DNA of 64,000 bases. Origin: Sphingobacteriales bacterium. GTDB lineage: Bacteria; Bacteroidota; Bacteroidia; Chitinophagales; UBA2359. The stretch covers positions 186,001 through 250,000 of the forward strand of contig JADJTE010000002.1 in NCBI GenBank assembly GCA_016711295.1. Reading direction: 5' to 3'. Positions within the stretch are counted from its first letter, which is position 1. Each line of letters opens with the position of its first letter. Made by a program: the position numbers and the translations under genes. Of the stretch, positions 11,196 through 19,733 are shown piece by piece. A model generated the notes under the pieces. It saw only the letters and a list, made by a program, of their open reading frames with translations, was not told the origin of the DNA and ran no database searches.

Positions 11196-11610
11196 TGTGT
11201 GCTTCAGATACAAAATTGGCAAGCAAAACCCTATATTTGCCCCCAAATTTTGGAATAAACCGGTCAAAAAGAGAACTTGGTACTGCTATTGATTGAAAAC
11301 CTTTGTGCTTATTTGTTGCGTGTAGCAGAGATATTGCCAAATACAGCGGCTTGACAAGAGCAAAACGCCAACTCTAAAAATGTGAGATTCATTATACCGC
11401 GAAATACGAAAAACGGCAGCCACTACCTCTTTTTTATCAACCATACCGCTTTTTGTCCCTCTTAAACCCAATCGGTAATTGCCTATATAACACCATTTAC
11501 TCAACTTGTAAAGCTCTGCCGTGCCTTGATGGCACACACTTTTGCCACGGCTCATGATGCGTGGATAGGAGTGCTTTGTCGGGCTTTGCGAGTTGTTTTT
11601 AATTTGGGCT
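11196..11610. other. Intergenic stretch, no gene supported
   Basis: About 415 bases between the YyaL-like gene and porP. A minus-strand open frame of 114 codons (11286-11630) has no recognisable domain, no signal peptide and an amino-acid mix typical of a chance frame. No tRNA, terminator hairpin or copy of the intergenic repeat was seen. Confidence 0.5.
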
Positions 11611-12579
11611 ATGAAAAAACGTCTCTGCATATATATTGGGCTATTGACGGCTTGGGTACTTGGGCAACAGGTATGGGCGCAGCAAATACCGCAGTTTACC
11701 CAATACCGTTGGAACGAATTGTTTTACAACCCCGCCTACGCAGGCAGTACGCCCGATATACAATTGAGTACCTTGTTTAGAGGGCAGTGGATAGGTATAG
11801 AAGGCAGACCAATCACCTTTGCGCTGGGCGCACACACACCCATTCCGATTATCGGCGGCGGCGCGGGTTTATTACTCCTGAACGATATGCTGGGCGCAGA
11901 ACGCCATACCGCTGCCTACTTATTATACAGCTACAAAAAACAACTCAAAGGCAATAAATACCTACAAGCAGGCGTTGAGTTAGGAGCGATACAGAAAAGT
12001 TTGAACGGAACACAACTCACCACGCCCAACGGCGAATATATAGGAGGCAATATCAACCACAACGACCCCGCCTTGCCCAATGCCACGCAATCGGGCATAG
12101 GTTTTGACTTAGGAGCAGGACTACGCTACCAAACCAAACGCTATGCCATTGGTATAGCTGCCAAACATATAGCAGCGACTCCAATAGCCGCAGCTACTGC
12201 TAACATACGACCTGTGCCACACGCAATAATCCACGGAAATTATCGTTTTAGCATTAGTGGCGGTATAGATTTAGAACCTGCCCTACTCGTCAAAACCGAT
12301 TTTAACCAATTCCAGCCCGATATAACCCTAAGTGCCTACTTGGGCAAACATTGGATAGCCGCCGCAGCAATACGCGGTATCGGAGACTGGGAGTCAGCCG
12401 CTGCCATAGTAGCCACCGACTTAAACCCCTAATGGTGGCTTGCCTACAGCTACGATTTTCCGCTCTCCGACCTAAGCAATGCCACGTCAGGCTCGCACGA
12501 ACTATCGCTACAATACCGAATTTCGAATAAATACAAAACTAAACAAGGAAAACGAACCTATAATCCGAGGTTTTTATAA
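11611..12579 (+). CDS. PorP/SprF family type IX secretion outer-membrane protein (in-frame TAA near the end)
   Basis: Outer-membrane beta-barrel of the T9SS/gliding machinery. A signal peptide (MKKRLCIYIGLLTAWVL to VWAQ) is followed by the family hallmark 'QQIPQFTQYRWNELFYNPAYAG', and 'FRGQWIGIEGRP' is the next conserved strand. A TAA codon at 12430-12432 interrupts the frame, but the same frame continues as WWLAYSYDFPLSDLS and ends 'YNPRFL', which is the normal family C-terminus. Moving one base (C4 to C3 at 12426-12429 and one added T after AAT) would give NPNWWLAYSYD, so two compensating errors are likelier than a true stop. The ATG at 11611 gives the signal peptide; the longer TTG start adds nothing. 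It precedes gldK as porP precedes porK in Porphyromonas. Confidence 0.88.
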
Positions 12580-12623
12580 ACGATAAAATGTATTTTGGGT
12601 CAGACTTGACTTTTAGTATTTCA

Positions 12624-12740
12624 GTAACTATTAGCCTTGTATGGGCAGCCTACAAGAATAGCTATTTCTAATCGAAGATGCAACGGTGTCAGGTATTATT
12701 AGATAGACATAGCCCCAAATCCCATACCCTAAATAGTTAC
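12624..12740 (-). repeat. Complete copy of the intergenic repeat family (117 bp)
   Basis: Ends are GTAACTATTAG and CTAAATAGTTAC, with the shared interior AAGAATAGCTATTTCTAATC and GGTATTATTAGATAGACATA. It has the same orientation as the copy at 9258 and is somewhat shorter. It sits between porP and gldK, splitting what is a continuous gene block in other Bacteroidota. Confidence 0.8.
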
Positions 12741-12848
12741 GTGTTTCAGGAATATGGCTTTATGTAATTCCACCGTCAAACTATTCTTTACGCCATGATA
12801 TCTCATTTTACAACCATCTCAAAAACCATCAATACACAAAAAAATCCC

Positions 12849-14120
12849 ATGAAACGACTCGCATTAGGCTATGCCGTGCTAATTATGCTGGCACTCGTCA
12901 GCAGTTGCTCTAAGAAAGCAGGAGACCCACAAGGGCAACTCACCGGTGTTATGGAACGCCCCAAATGGGACCACATCAATCCCATGGGTATGGTCTATAT
13001 ACCATCAGGAACATTCTACGCCGGTCCGGGCGACGAGGACATGAATAATTCCTTGCAGCAACGTCCGCAAGCCCAATCTATTCAGGGCTTCTATATGGAC
13101 GCAACTGAAATTACCAATAACGAGTATCGCCAGTTTGTCAATTATGTGCGCGACTCCATTGCTCACACCATGCTCGACCACTTCATCGAAGACGACAAAG
13201 GTCAAAAAAAGATAGATTGGGCTATTCCTATCGACTGGTCGCCAGGTTCAGAAGACGTAAGCGCATTGGGCGAAATGTACTATTCGGGCAACGACAAATT
13301 TTGGGGACGCGAAGAATTGGACGTAAACAAACTCAAATTTGCCCGCGAATGGTACGACTGGAAATCAGCCGCCCGCAAAGACATGCGCGAGAATTCACGC
13401 GGCGGTTTCATCAAAAAAGAAGAAACCCATATCTATCCCGACACCTTGTGTTGGGTACACGATTTTTCGTATTCGTATAACGAACCAATGACCCGTAACT
13501 ACTTCTGGCACCCGTCGTTTGACGATTATCCCGTAGTAGGTGTAAATTGGACCCAAGCCAACGCTTTCTGCTCATGGCGCACCAAACTATGGAACGAATA
13601 CCAACAGTCTATCGGCGAAACGATGGGCGAAGAGTTCCGCCTGCCCTTTGAACACGAATGGGAATATGCGGCTCGTGGCGGCAAAGAAAGTGCCCCTTAT
13701 CCTTGGGGTGGTCCGTATGTGCGCAATCGCAAAGGCTGTCTATTGGCTAACTTCAAACCCGGACGCGGCAACTATCCCGAAGACGGCGGTTTTTATACCG
13801 TGCGTGCCGACTCATATCACCCCAACGACTTCGGTTTGTATAATATGGCGGGCAACGTAGCCGAATGGACATCAACCGCATTTTACGAAAACTCGCAAGC
13901 CTTTAACCACGACATGAACGCCGATATTCGCTACGACGCGGGTGGCGAAACGCCTATCACCATGAAACGCAAAGTGATTCGCGGCGGCTCGTGGAAAGAT
14001 GTAGCCTACTATATCCAAACAGGTACGCGCAACTGGGAATACCAAGACACCGCCAAAGCATATATCGGTTTTCGTACTGCTCTGACCTTCTTGGGTCGCT
14101 CTATTGACGATAAATATTAA
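12849..14120 (+). CDS. gldK: T9SS ring lipoprotein GldK/PorK
   Basis: SUMF1/formylglycine-generating-enzyme-like lipoprotein of the type IX secretion system, which with GldN forms the periplasmic ring attached to the outer membrane. The signal peptide with lipobox LVSSC places the lipidated Cys about 19 residues from the ATG at 12849, which is why that start is preferred over the ATG 18 codons upstream. 'GQLTGVMERPKWDHINP', 'MVYIPSGTFYAGPGD' and 'YMDATEITNNEYRQFV' are typical of GldK rather than GldJ. The SUMF core ends with 'GLYNMAGNVAEWTS', 'VIRGGSWKD' and 'YIGFRTAL'. Length is 423 residues and the frame is intact. It is followed by a 15-bp perfect hairpin and a glycosyltransferase gene instead of gldL directly. 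Confidence 0.95.
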   Translation: MKRLALGYAVLIMLALVSSCSKKAGDPQGQLTGVMERPKWDHINPMGMVYIPSGTFYAGPGDEDMNNSLQQRPQAQSIQGFYMDATEITNNEYRQFVNYVRDSIAHTMLDHFIEDDKGQKKIDWAIPIDWSPGSEDVSALGEMYYSGNDKFWGREELDVNKLKFAREWYDWKSAARKDMRENSRGGFIKKEETHIYPDTLCWVHDFSYSYNEPMTRNYFWHPSFDDYPVVGVNWTQANAFCSWRTKLWNEYQQSIGETMGEEFRLPFEHEWEYAARGGKESAPYPWGGPYVRNRKGCLLANFKPGRGNYPEDGGFYTVRADSYHPNDFGLYNMAGNVAEWTSTAFYENSQAFNHDMNADIRYDAGGETPITMKRKVIRGGSWKDVAYYIQTGTRNWEYQDTAKAYIGFRTALTFLGRSIDDKY

Positions 14121-14134
14121 TTAACAGGTATAGG

Positions 14135-14184
14135 AATAGATGATGAACCTGCTAACCACAAACGATGGCGGTTCATCATCTATT
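14135..14184 (+). terminator. Perfect 15-bp hairpin after gldK
   Basis: AATAGATGATGAACC (14135-14149) and GGTTCATCATCTATT (14170-14184) are exact inverse repeats with a 20-base loop. There is no strong T run after it, so it may be a weak terminator or an mRNA-stabilising/processing hairpin between gldK and the next gene. Confidence 0.5.
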
Positions 14185-14223
14185 ACTCGTTTCCTGTGGT
14201 ATAATTTCCACTAAAAAACCTAT

Positions 14224-15157
14224 ATGCCCCAACAACACGGCATTTCGACCATCATTTGTACCTATAACCGACAAGAGTATATCGTTCAGTGCTTAGAAAG
14301 CATCGTCCGACAGACCTTAGATAGGCAATACTACGAAATACTAATTATTGATAATAACAGTAGCGACAATACCCCTCAACTCTGCCGCGATTTTATGCGC
14401 CGCTACCCCGATTATCCCATACGGTATGTAGTCGAGCAAGAGCAAGGTCTGTCGGCTGCGCGAAACAGAGGTATCTACGAAGCCGTATTTCCAATAGTAA
14501 ATTATACTGACGACGATGCCGAAATGTCAGAGGGCTACCTCAAAGCCTTATTTGACTATACCACTGCGCACCCCGATATATGGGGCATAGGCGGCAAGAT
14601 TATCGCCAAATACGAAGACGACGAACGCCCCACTTGGATGTCGCGCTATTTAGAAGGTACGGTAGGTGCCACTTTTTTGGGCGAACAAATAAAACCCTAT
14701 GCCAAAGGGCAGTTTCCGCCGGGCAATAATATGACTTACCGCAAGGTAGCCTTTGAGAAATATGGCTATTTTGACAATGATTTAGGACCCAAGGGCAATG
14801 CCATAACGCGCTGCGACGAAAAAGACATCGCCGAAGCACTACAGAACAACGGGTACACCCTCATCTACCACCCCGAAGCCTTGATTTATCATCACGTTCC
14901 GCGTAGCCGCCTTAGCGATGAGTACCAACGCCGACAACACGTAGGTATGGGCATCAGCGAGCGCAAAGCGAATGGAGAAAAAAGGTACTATGGCAGTCGT
15001 CAGAACCGCTTTTTCCTATATCATTAAATTAGGTGCAAGCATGCTGCTGGCAGCTAAGTATGGCTTTGCCGAACGCAACTACGGCAAGGCTAAAATGATT
15101 TTTTTATTCCGATACTATGCCTTGGGCGGATTTATGGGTTGGCTACAAAAAGCATAG
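14224..15157 (+). CDS. Family 2 glycosyltransferase between gldK and gldL (one frame break)
   Basis: GT-A glycosyltransferase, about 310 residues when healed. The nucleotide-sugar fold starts 'ISTIICTYNRQEYI', continues with 'IIDNNSSDNTPQLC' and 'EQGLSAARNRGI', and has the metal-binding YTDDDAEM (DxD-type). A GT2 acceptor region follows with 'PPGNNMTYRKVAFEKYG' and 'CDEKDIAEAL'. One A too many in the A6 run at 14978-14983 splits the C-terminus; the restored tail 'MAVVRTAFSYIIKLGASML' and 'YYALGGFMGWLQKA' looks membrane-associated. The product is likely cytoplasmic or peripheral and transfers a sugar to an unknown acceptor. The position inside the usual gldKLMN block is unusual and raises the possibility of a role in decorating T9SS cargo or surface glycans, which is only inference. 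Confidence 0.85.
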
Positions 15158-15419
15158 GGCACACAAAAAAACGAACAAGACCCGTGCCCACACCCAATAA
15201 ATAAGCCTACTTTAAGGCATTAGAGATACGACAAAATGCCAAAAATAGCTGCCCGAAACGGTATTTTGGCGCAAATAAGTCTATAAAAAGTAATTTTTTG
15301 CTTTTATAGCAGCAATATAGGTAAATGTTTACCAATAATGTCGTACCTTTCGGAAACATTTATCGACAAAACAAAAAAATAATAATTATTTCATTAACCC
15401 ATCAAACTTCCATTTAATT

Positions 15420-16238
15420 ATGGCTTTTTACGAATCAAGAGGTTTTTTGTATTTTAAGAATCTCCTTATCGGTCTCGGCGCGGCATTTATCATCTTAGGT
15501 GCATTGGGCAAAATCATGCACTATGAGTGGGGTAATACTGTCCTACCCATGGCTATGATGTTCGAGGCTGGTATTTTTGCCATCCAAGCAATTATTCCGC
15601 CACACAAAGAGTATCACTGGGAAAAACTGTATCCGGGTTTGCACGATGTTTATGCCAAGGTCTCGCCTTTGCAGGCATTAGATAGCGGCTTGGGCAAAGG
15701 CACAACTCAGCAATTAGACGAAGCATTGTCGAAAGCTAACGTAACGCAAGACCTCATCAAACGCCTTGGCACACACTTGGGCAGCCTGACCGACAACTTG
15801 GCTAAATTGGGCGATGCAACGAGCTTAACGGGCGCAACCAGCGAGTACACCAAAAATGCACAAGCCGCTGCTACTGCATTAAGCAAAGTAAAAACAGCTT
15901 ATGAAAGTGCTGCCGCTGTTGCCAGCGATTTGGCTACCGCTTCGGCTGATACCAAAAAATACCACGAACAAGTACAGTTGGTATCGAAAAACTTGGCAGC
16001 CCTCAACGCCGTTTATGAATTGGAACTCCAAGATACCAACAACCACTTGAAAGCAATGAACAAATTCTATACGAACTTGACCGATGCTATCAAAAACCTC
16101 AACGAGTCAGTCGCAGATACGCAAAAATACAAACAACAAATGGCTGCATTGGCTGGCAATTTGTCATCACTCAACAACGTTTACGGCAACATGCTCTCAG
16201 CTATGGCTATGGGCGCAAAAACTGCTCCGACCAAGTAA
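15420..16238 (+). CDS. gldL: T9SS inner-membrane motor protein GldL/PorL
   Basis: Inner-membrane component that with GldM forms the proton-driven motor of type IX secretion and gliding. Two transmembrane helices lie near residues 11-30 ('YFKNLLIGLGAAFIILGALG') and 42-60 ('LPMAMMFEAGIFAIQAII'). A Glu at position 49, in MMFEAG, matches the key intramembrane Glu of Flavobacterium GldL. A long soluble, largely helical tail rich in Ala, Leu and Asn follows, predicted coiled coil. The frame is intact over 272 residues, and the ATG at 15420 is directly before the conserved first helix. The 262 bases upstream may hold an independent promoter (weak TACCTTTC at about 15345). Confidence 0.93.
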   Translation: MAFYESRGFLYFKNLLIGLGAAFIILGALGKIMHYEWGNTVLPMAMMFEAGIFAIQAIIPPHKEYHWEKLYPGLHDVYAKVSPLQALDSGLGKGTTQQLDEALSKANVTQDLIKRLGTHLGSLTDNLAKLGDATSLTGATSEYTKNAQAAATALSKVKTAYESAAAVASDLATASADTKKYHEQVQLVSKNLAALNAVYELELQDTNNHLKAMNKFYTNLTDAIKNLNESVADTQKYKQQMAALAGNLSSLNNVYGNMLSAMAMGAKTAPTK

Positions 16239-16305
16239 TCATCTGCGCGTTATCTGTAAACAAGTTCCGCCATCCATTCACCATTCCAAATTTGCATTTT
16301 AAACC

Positions 16306-17839
16306 ATGAGTATCCCCAAGGAACCAAGGCAGCAGATGATTAACATCATGTATTTGGTGCTTACCGCCATGCTAGCCTTGAACGTATCCGCTGAAATATT
16401 AAAAGCTTTCGACCTTATCCGAAGAGGTATAGACAAATCTAACGGGTCTATATCGCAAAAAATCGGTGGCACGATGGACGCTTTTGCCGCCAAAGTGAAA
16501 AAAGAAAATCGCGGGCAAAATTACTTAGATGCTGCAGGTAGAGCACGCATTCTTTCTGCCGATTTTCAATCATTCGTCGATAGCCTCGACAATATGCTCG
16601 TAGAAGCCGTAGGTACTGATACTACCACAGGCAGCCTGAAAAAACCCGACGACCAAGACACGCCCACCCGCCTCTTTGTCGAAAAGGAAAAATTGGGTTT
16701 TGCTTTGGAGGAAAAAGTAAATACTACTCGTTCTGCCCTGTTAGGCTTATTAGATGCCAACGACCGCAAGGCGATGGAGGCTAATATCTCGCTTGCTATT
16801 GACTCTATTCCTGCCAATAGCCCCAAGAAAGACTGGCCTACCTTTACATTCTACCAAATGCCCGCCGCAGGTGTGCGCACACTTTTGTCGAAATTCAAAA
16901 GCGATGCTGTATCAAGCGAAGCCGCTATGGTCGATTTCTTGTTCAGCAAAGTAGGTGAAGAAACCATCTTATTCGACCGATTTAAAGCTGCTGTTGTTCC
17001 CAATGCAACTACTTTAGTGACGGGCGAAAAATTTGAGTGTGAAATCTATTTGGCGGCATCCAGCTCGATGTCGCCCCCCAGCATCGTTGCAGGCGGACGC
17101 GCTCTGTCGCTTGATGCCGACGGAGTTGCCAAATACTCCACTACCGTATCTGCCCCTGGCGAGTATAGCGTTACGGGTACTGTAACCTCGAAAGATAGCT
17201 ACGGTAGAACCAAAAGCTATCCATTTACGCAGAAATACAAAGTGATGTCGCCTCCCGACCATGCTGCTATCGTATCGCCTACCAAAATGAACGTATTTTA
17301 TATTGGGGTAGATAACCCCGTAAAAGCGACCATCACAGGTATGCGCCAAGACGAAATTAGTGTGAGCATGACCTGGCGGTACTATCAATAAAGGCGGCGA
17401 AAGCGGATATACCGTCCGCGTTACTTCGCCCGGTAAAGCCAGCGTCAATGTGAGCGGTAAAAAACGCGACGGCTCGACCTATTCGGGTCAGGCAGAATTC
17501 CGCGTGAAACGTATCCCCGACCCCGTTCCCGAAGTGGGCGGCAAATCAGGTGGTGCTATGGGCACTGGCGAGTTCAAAGCCCAAGGCGGTGTAGCAGCTA
17601 TCTTGAAAGATTTCGATTTCGATGCCCGCTTTGAAGTCATCGGCTTTGAATTGACCTTAGCCGAGCGCGGTCAGGATTTGCAAACTGCCGTTAATCCAGG
17701 TGCCCGCTACACGGGACAGGCTGCCAATTTGGTGGCTCGTGCCAAAGTAGGTAGCATCTACTACTTCGACAATATACGCGCCAAGGGTCCAGATGGTACC
17801 ACGCGCCAATTGCCGACTATTTCATTCAAAATCAAGTAA
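16306..17839 (+). CDS. gldM: T9SS periplasmic shaft protein GldM/PorM (one frame break)
   Basis: Single-pass inner-membrane protein whose periplasmic part spans to the GldK/GldN ring. The N-terminus 'SIPKEPRQQMINIMYLVLT' followed by AMLALNVSAEIL is the diagnostic GldM membrane helix. About 510 residues result once an extra base at 17369-17376 is removed, the normal family length. After the break the sequence reads 'GGTINKGGESGYTVRV' and the C-terminal domain ends 'QLPTISFKIK'. As written, the first frame stops at 17391 just after 'SVSMTWRYYQ', losing the last domain. The gene starts 67 bases after gldL and is almost certainly cotranscribed with it. Confidence 0.93.
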
Positions 17840-18134
17840 AATCTTGAAATGCTTCAGTTATCAGCCTGTCAGACCCTTGCTTCCATGTAATGGCTTGACG
17901 GGCTGCTTACTAAGCAAAAAAAAATGTACAGCCTACACAATAATAATTGCGCTCATTGCGTTTTTAAAAAAACGATTTCCTGCTGCCCGCTCTAACTACT
18001 GCTTCTCGTCATTAAACCAAATCCTCTTGGTGGAGGTCTTACTGCTAAGGCATTGAGCCACTTTCTTGTAAAAATAACCATTTCCCACAATAAAAACCTC
18101 ACAAACCGACTTACTAACATAGAAAAATCTAACT
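17840..18134. other. Spacer between gldM and gldN, nothing recognised
   Basis: About 295 bases, unusually long for the gldM-gldN junction. It contains several A-rich runs but no gene, no copy of the intergenic repeats and no clear terminator. It may contain a separate promoter for gldN. Confidence 0.45.
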
Positions 18135-19016
18135 ATGTCGGCACTTTTTTTTGGCATTCTTGATGCTCGTAAGTGCTAACTCGTTTGCACAAAAAAAAGA
18201 AAGCTATGACGAAAAACCCGGTGGCGGTAAGGGTGGTGCCCCCAACGACCCATCGTCTAACAGCCCAGTACCTTCGGCACGCGACGGCTTGTATGACAAA
18301 GTGTCGGTGCAGGAAAAACAAGTATTAGCCTACGACCACTTGAGAGAGGCGGATATTTTTTGGCAAAAGCGCGTTTGGCGCGTGGTAGATACCGACCAAA
18401 AAATGAACCAAACCTTTACTTATCCCGCTGACCCTTTCATCTCGGTCTTGCTTGACGTGTTCAGAAAAACCCGAATATTCGCCTATATTCGGACGACTTA
18501 TTCAAACAGCCTCTTACTTTTGCCGAAGTAGAACAGCAATTGGGCGCAATAGATACGATTACCGTTGTAGACCCCGTTACCTACGAAGAAAAAACAACCG
18601 TCGTCAAAAACGACTTTAATTGGATGAATATCAAAAAATTCCGTATGAAGGAAGATTGGGTATTCGACAAAGAAAGTTCAAAAATGATTGTACGCATCTT
18701 AGCTATCGCACCCATCGAAGACGTATATGACGACAACGATAACTTCCGCGGGCAGCGCGCTATGTTTTACGCCTATTACCCCGACTTGCGCGAACACCTC
18801 ATCAAACGCGAAGTGTTTAACCCTTTCAACGACTCGAACCGCCTTACTTGGGACGACTTGTTTGAAATGCGTATGTTTGGCAGCTTTATCATGAAAGAGT
18901 CGAATATTCAAGACCGCCGTATTCAAGACTACGCTACCGACCGTGATGCTCTCTTGGAATCGGAGCGCGTTAAGTTTGAAATCTTTGAAAAAGAACAAAA
19001 TTTGTGGCAACACTAA
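18135..19016 (+). CDS. gldN: T9SS ring protein GldN/PorN (two frame breaks)
   Basis: Periplasmic partner of GldK in the T9SS ring; 293 residues when healed. Removing one T from the T8 run at 18145-18152 joins the ATG at 18135 to MSALFLAFLMLVSANSFAQ, a good signal peptide. Adding one A to the run at 18465-18469 joins 'DPFISVLLDVFRK' to 'NPNIRLYSDDLFKQPLTF', where 'YSDD.F..PLT' is a GldN signature. 'DIFWQKRVWRVVDTDQKMN' and 'DVYDDNDNFRGQRAMFY' are further family segments, and the C-terminus has 'ESNIQDRRIQDYATDRDALL'. This completes the set K, L, M, N in the normal order, apart from the glycosyltransferase. Confidence 0.92.
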
Positions 19017-19094
19017 GGGTTGCAACAGTATTTCTTAGCCAGAATGCCGTATAAATTATCCTTAATTTGTACGGCGTTTTTTTATTTATGTGTG

Positions 19095-19622
19095 ATGAAA
19101 GCAATTATTTATTGCTCCATTTTAATCCGTGTATTTGTGTTTGGCGCAACGGGCTATGGAGCTACTTTGAAAAAGCAGCTAATCATTATCACATCTGCCG
19201 AAACTGCCCAAAAGAATGAAAAGGACATGAGTCTATTGCTTTCTTTTGACCTTTGGGAAAGAAAAATTACAACTTTTGGGTGATACAACAGAATTAGCTG
19301 TGGAATATGCCTTGATTTGGCGCACTTTTTCAGACGACGAGCTATACCCAACCAGATAATATAGTGATAAGTTTGGATACGTTGAAGTGGTCAAATACTT
19401 TTTTGCTTAATTCTTACTATGGTGATGGTTGTGCAGCAAGCTACCAAGTTTTGAGTTTTAGACCTAACGATACCTATTATATGTCTGATGAGTTTGGCAA
19501 TTGCGATGAGATATTCTGCATTGATTACCGATATCCGATAATGACTTTTACGTTTGACGTACCGCCCCAAAGCCGTTTACAGCTATGATGGGCAACGATA
19601 TACACTTGTGCAAGGAGAGTAG
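19095..19622 (+). CDS. Small exported protein of unknown function (three frame breaks)
   Basis: I do not recognise this family. Three extra single bases, at about 19251-19256, 19347-19353 and the C4 run at 19565-19568, separate four pieces that join into a plausible 174-residue protein. The start MKAIIYCSILIRVFVFG resembles a signal peptide, although cleavage is not obvious. Joined segments are 'KEKLQLLGDTTELAVEYALI', 'PDNIVISLDTLKWSNTF', 'YYMSDEFGNCDEIFCIDYRY' and the end 'KAVYSYDGQRYTLVQGE'. Three Cys residues and many Tyr and Asp suggest an extracytoplasmic protein. It lies between gldN and a bidirectional terminator, so it could be the last gene of the gldN unit. Confidence 0.5.
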
Positions 19623-19655
19623 CCACAGGCTTGTGCTTTCTTTGCGGAATAACAT

Positions 19656-19701
19656 AAAAAACGCCGTCGATGCGATTATTGGAAGCATCGGCGGCGTTTT
19701 T
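19656..19701. terminator. Bidirectional intrinsic terminator
   Basis: AAAAAACGCCGTCGATGC and GCATCGGCGGCGTTTTTT form a GC-rich stem (one G-T pair) with A and T runs on both sides. It separates the unknown gene on the plus strand from hppA on the minus strand, which converge here. Confidence 0.85.
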
Positions 19702-19733
19702 TGCTTGTAAGACAATATCTATTCTGTTATGAT

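Noticed and set aside
11286..11630. 114-codon minus-strand open frame between the YyaL-like gene and porP
   Set aside because: No recognisable domain, signal peptide or promoter; it overlaps the start of porP and has the composition of a chance frame.
12430..12432. Stop-codon reassignment suggested by TAA inside the porP-like gene
   Set aside because: TAA is the normal terminator of other genes here (for example hppA, hemW-side genes and gldK), and nearby indels explain the interruption.
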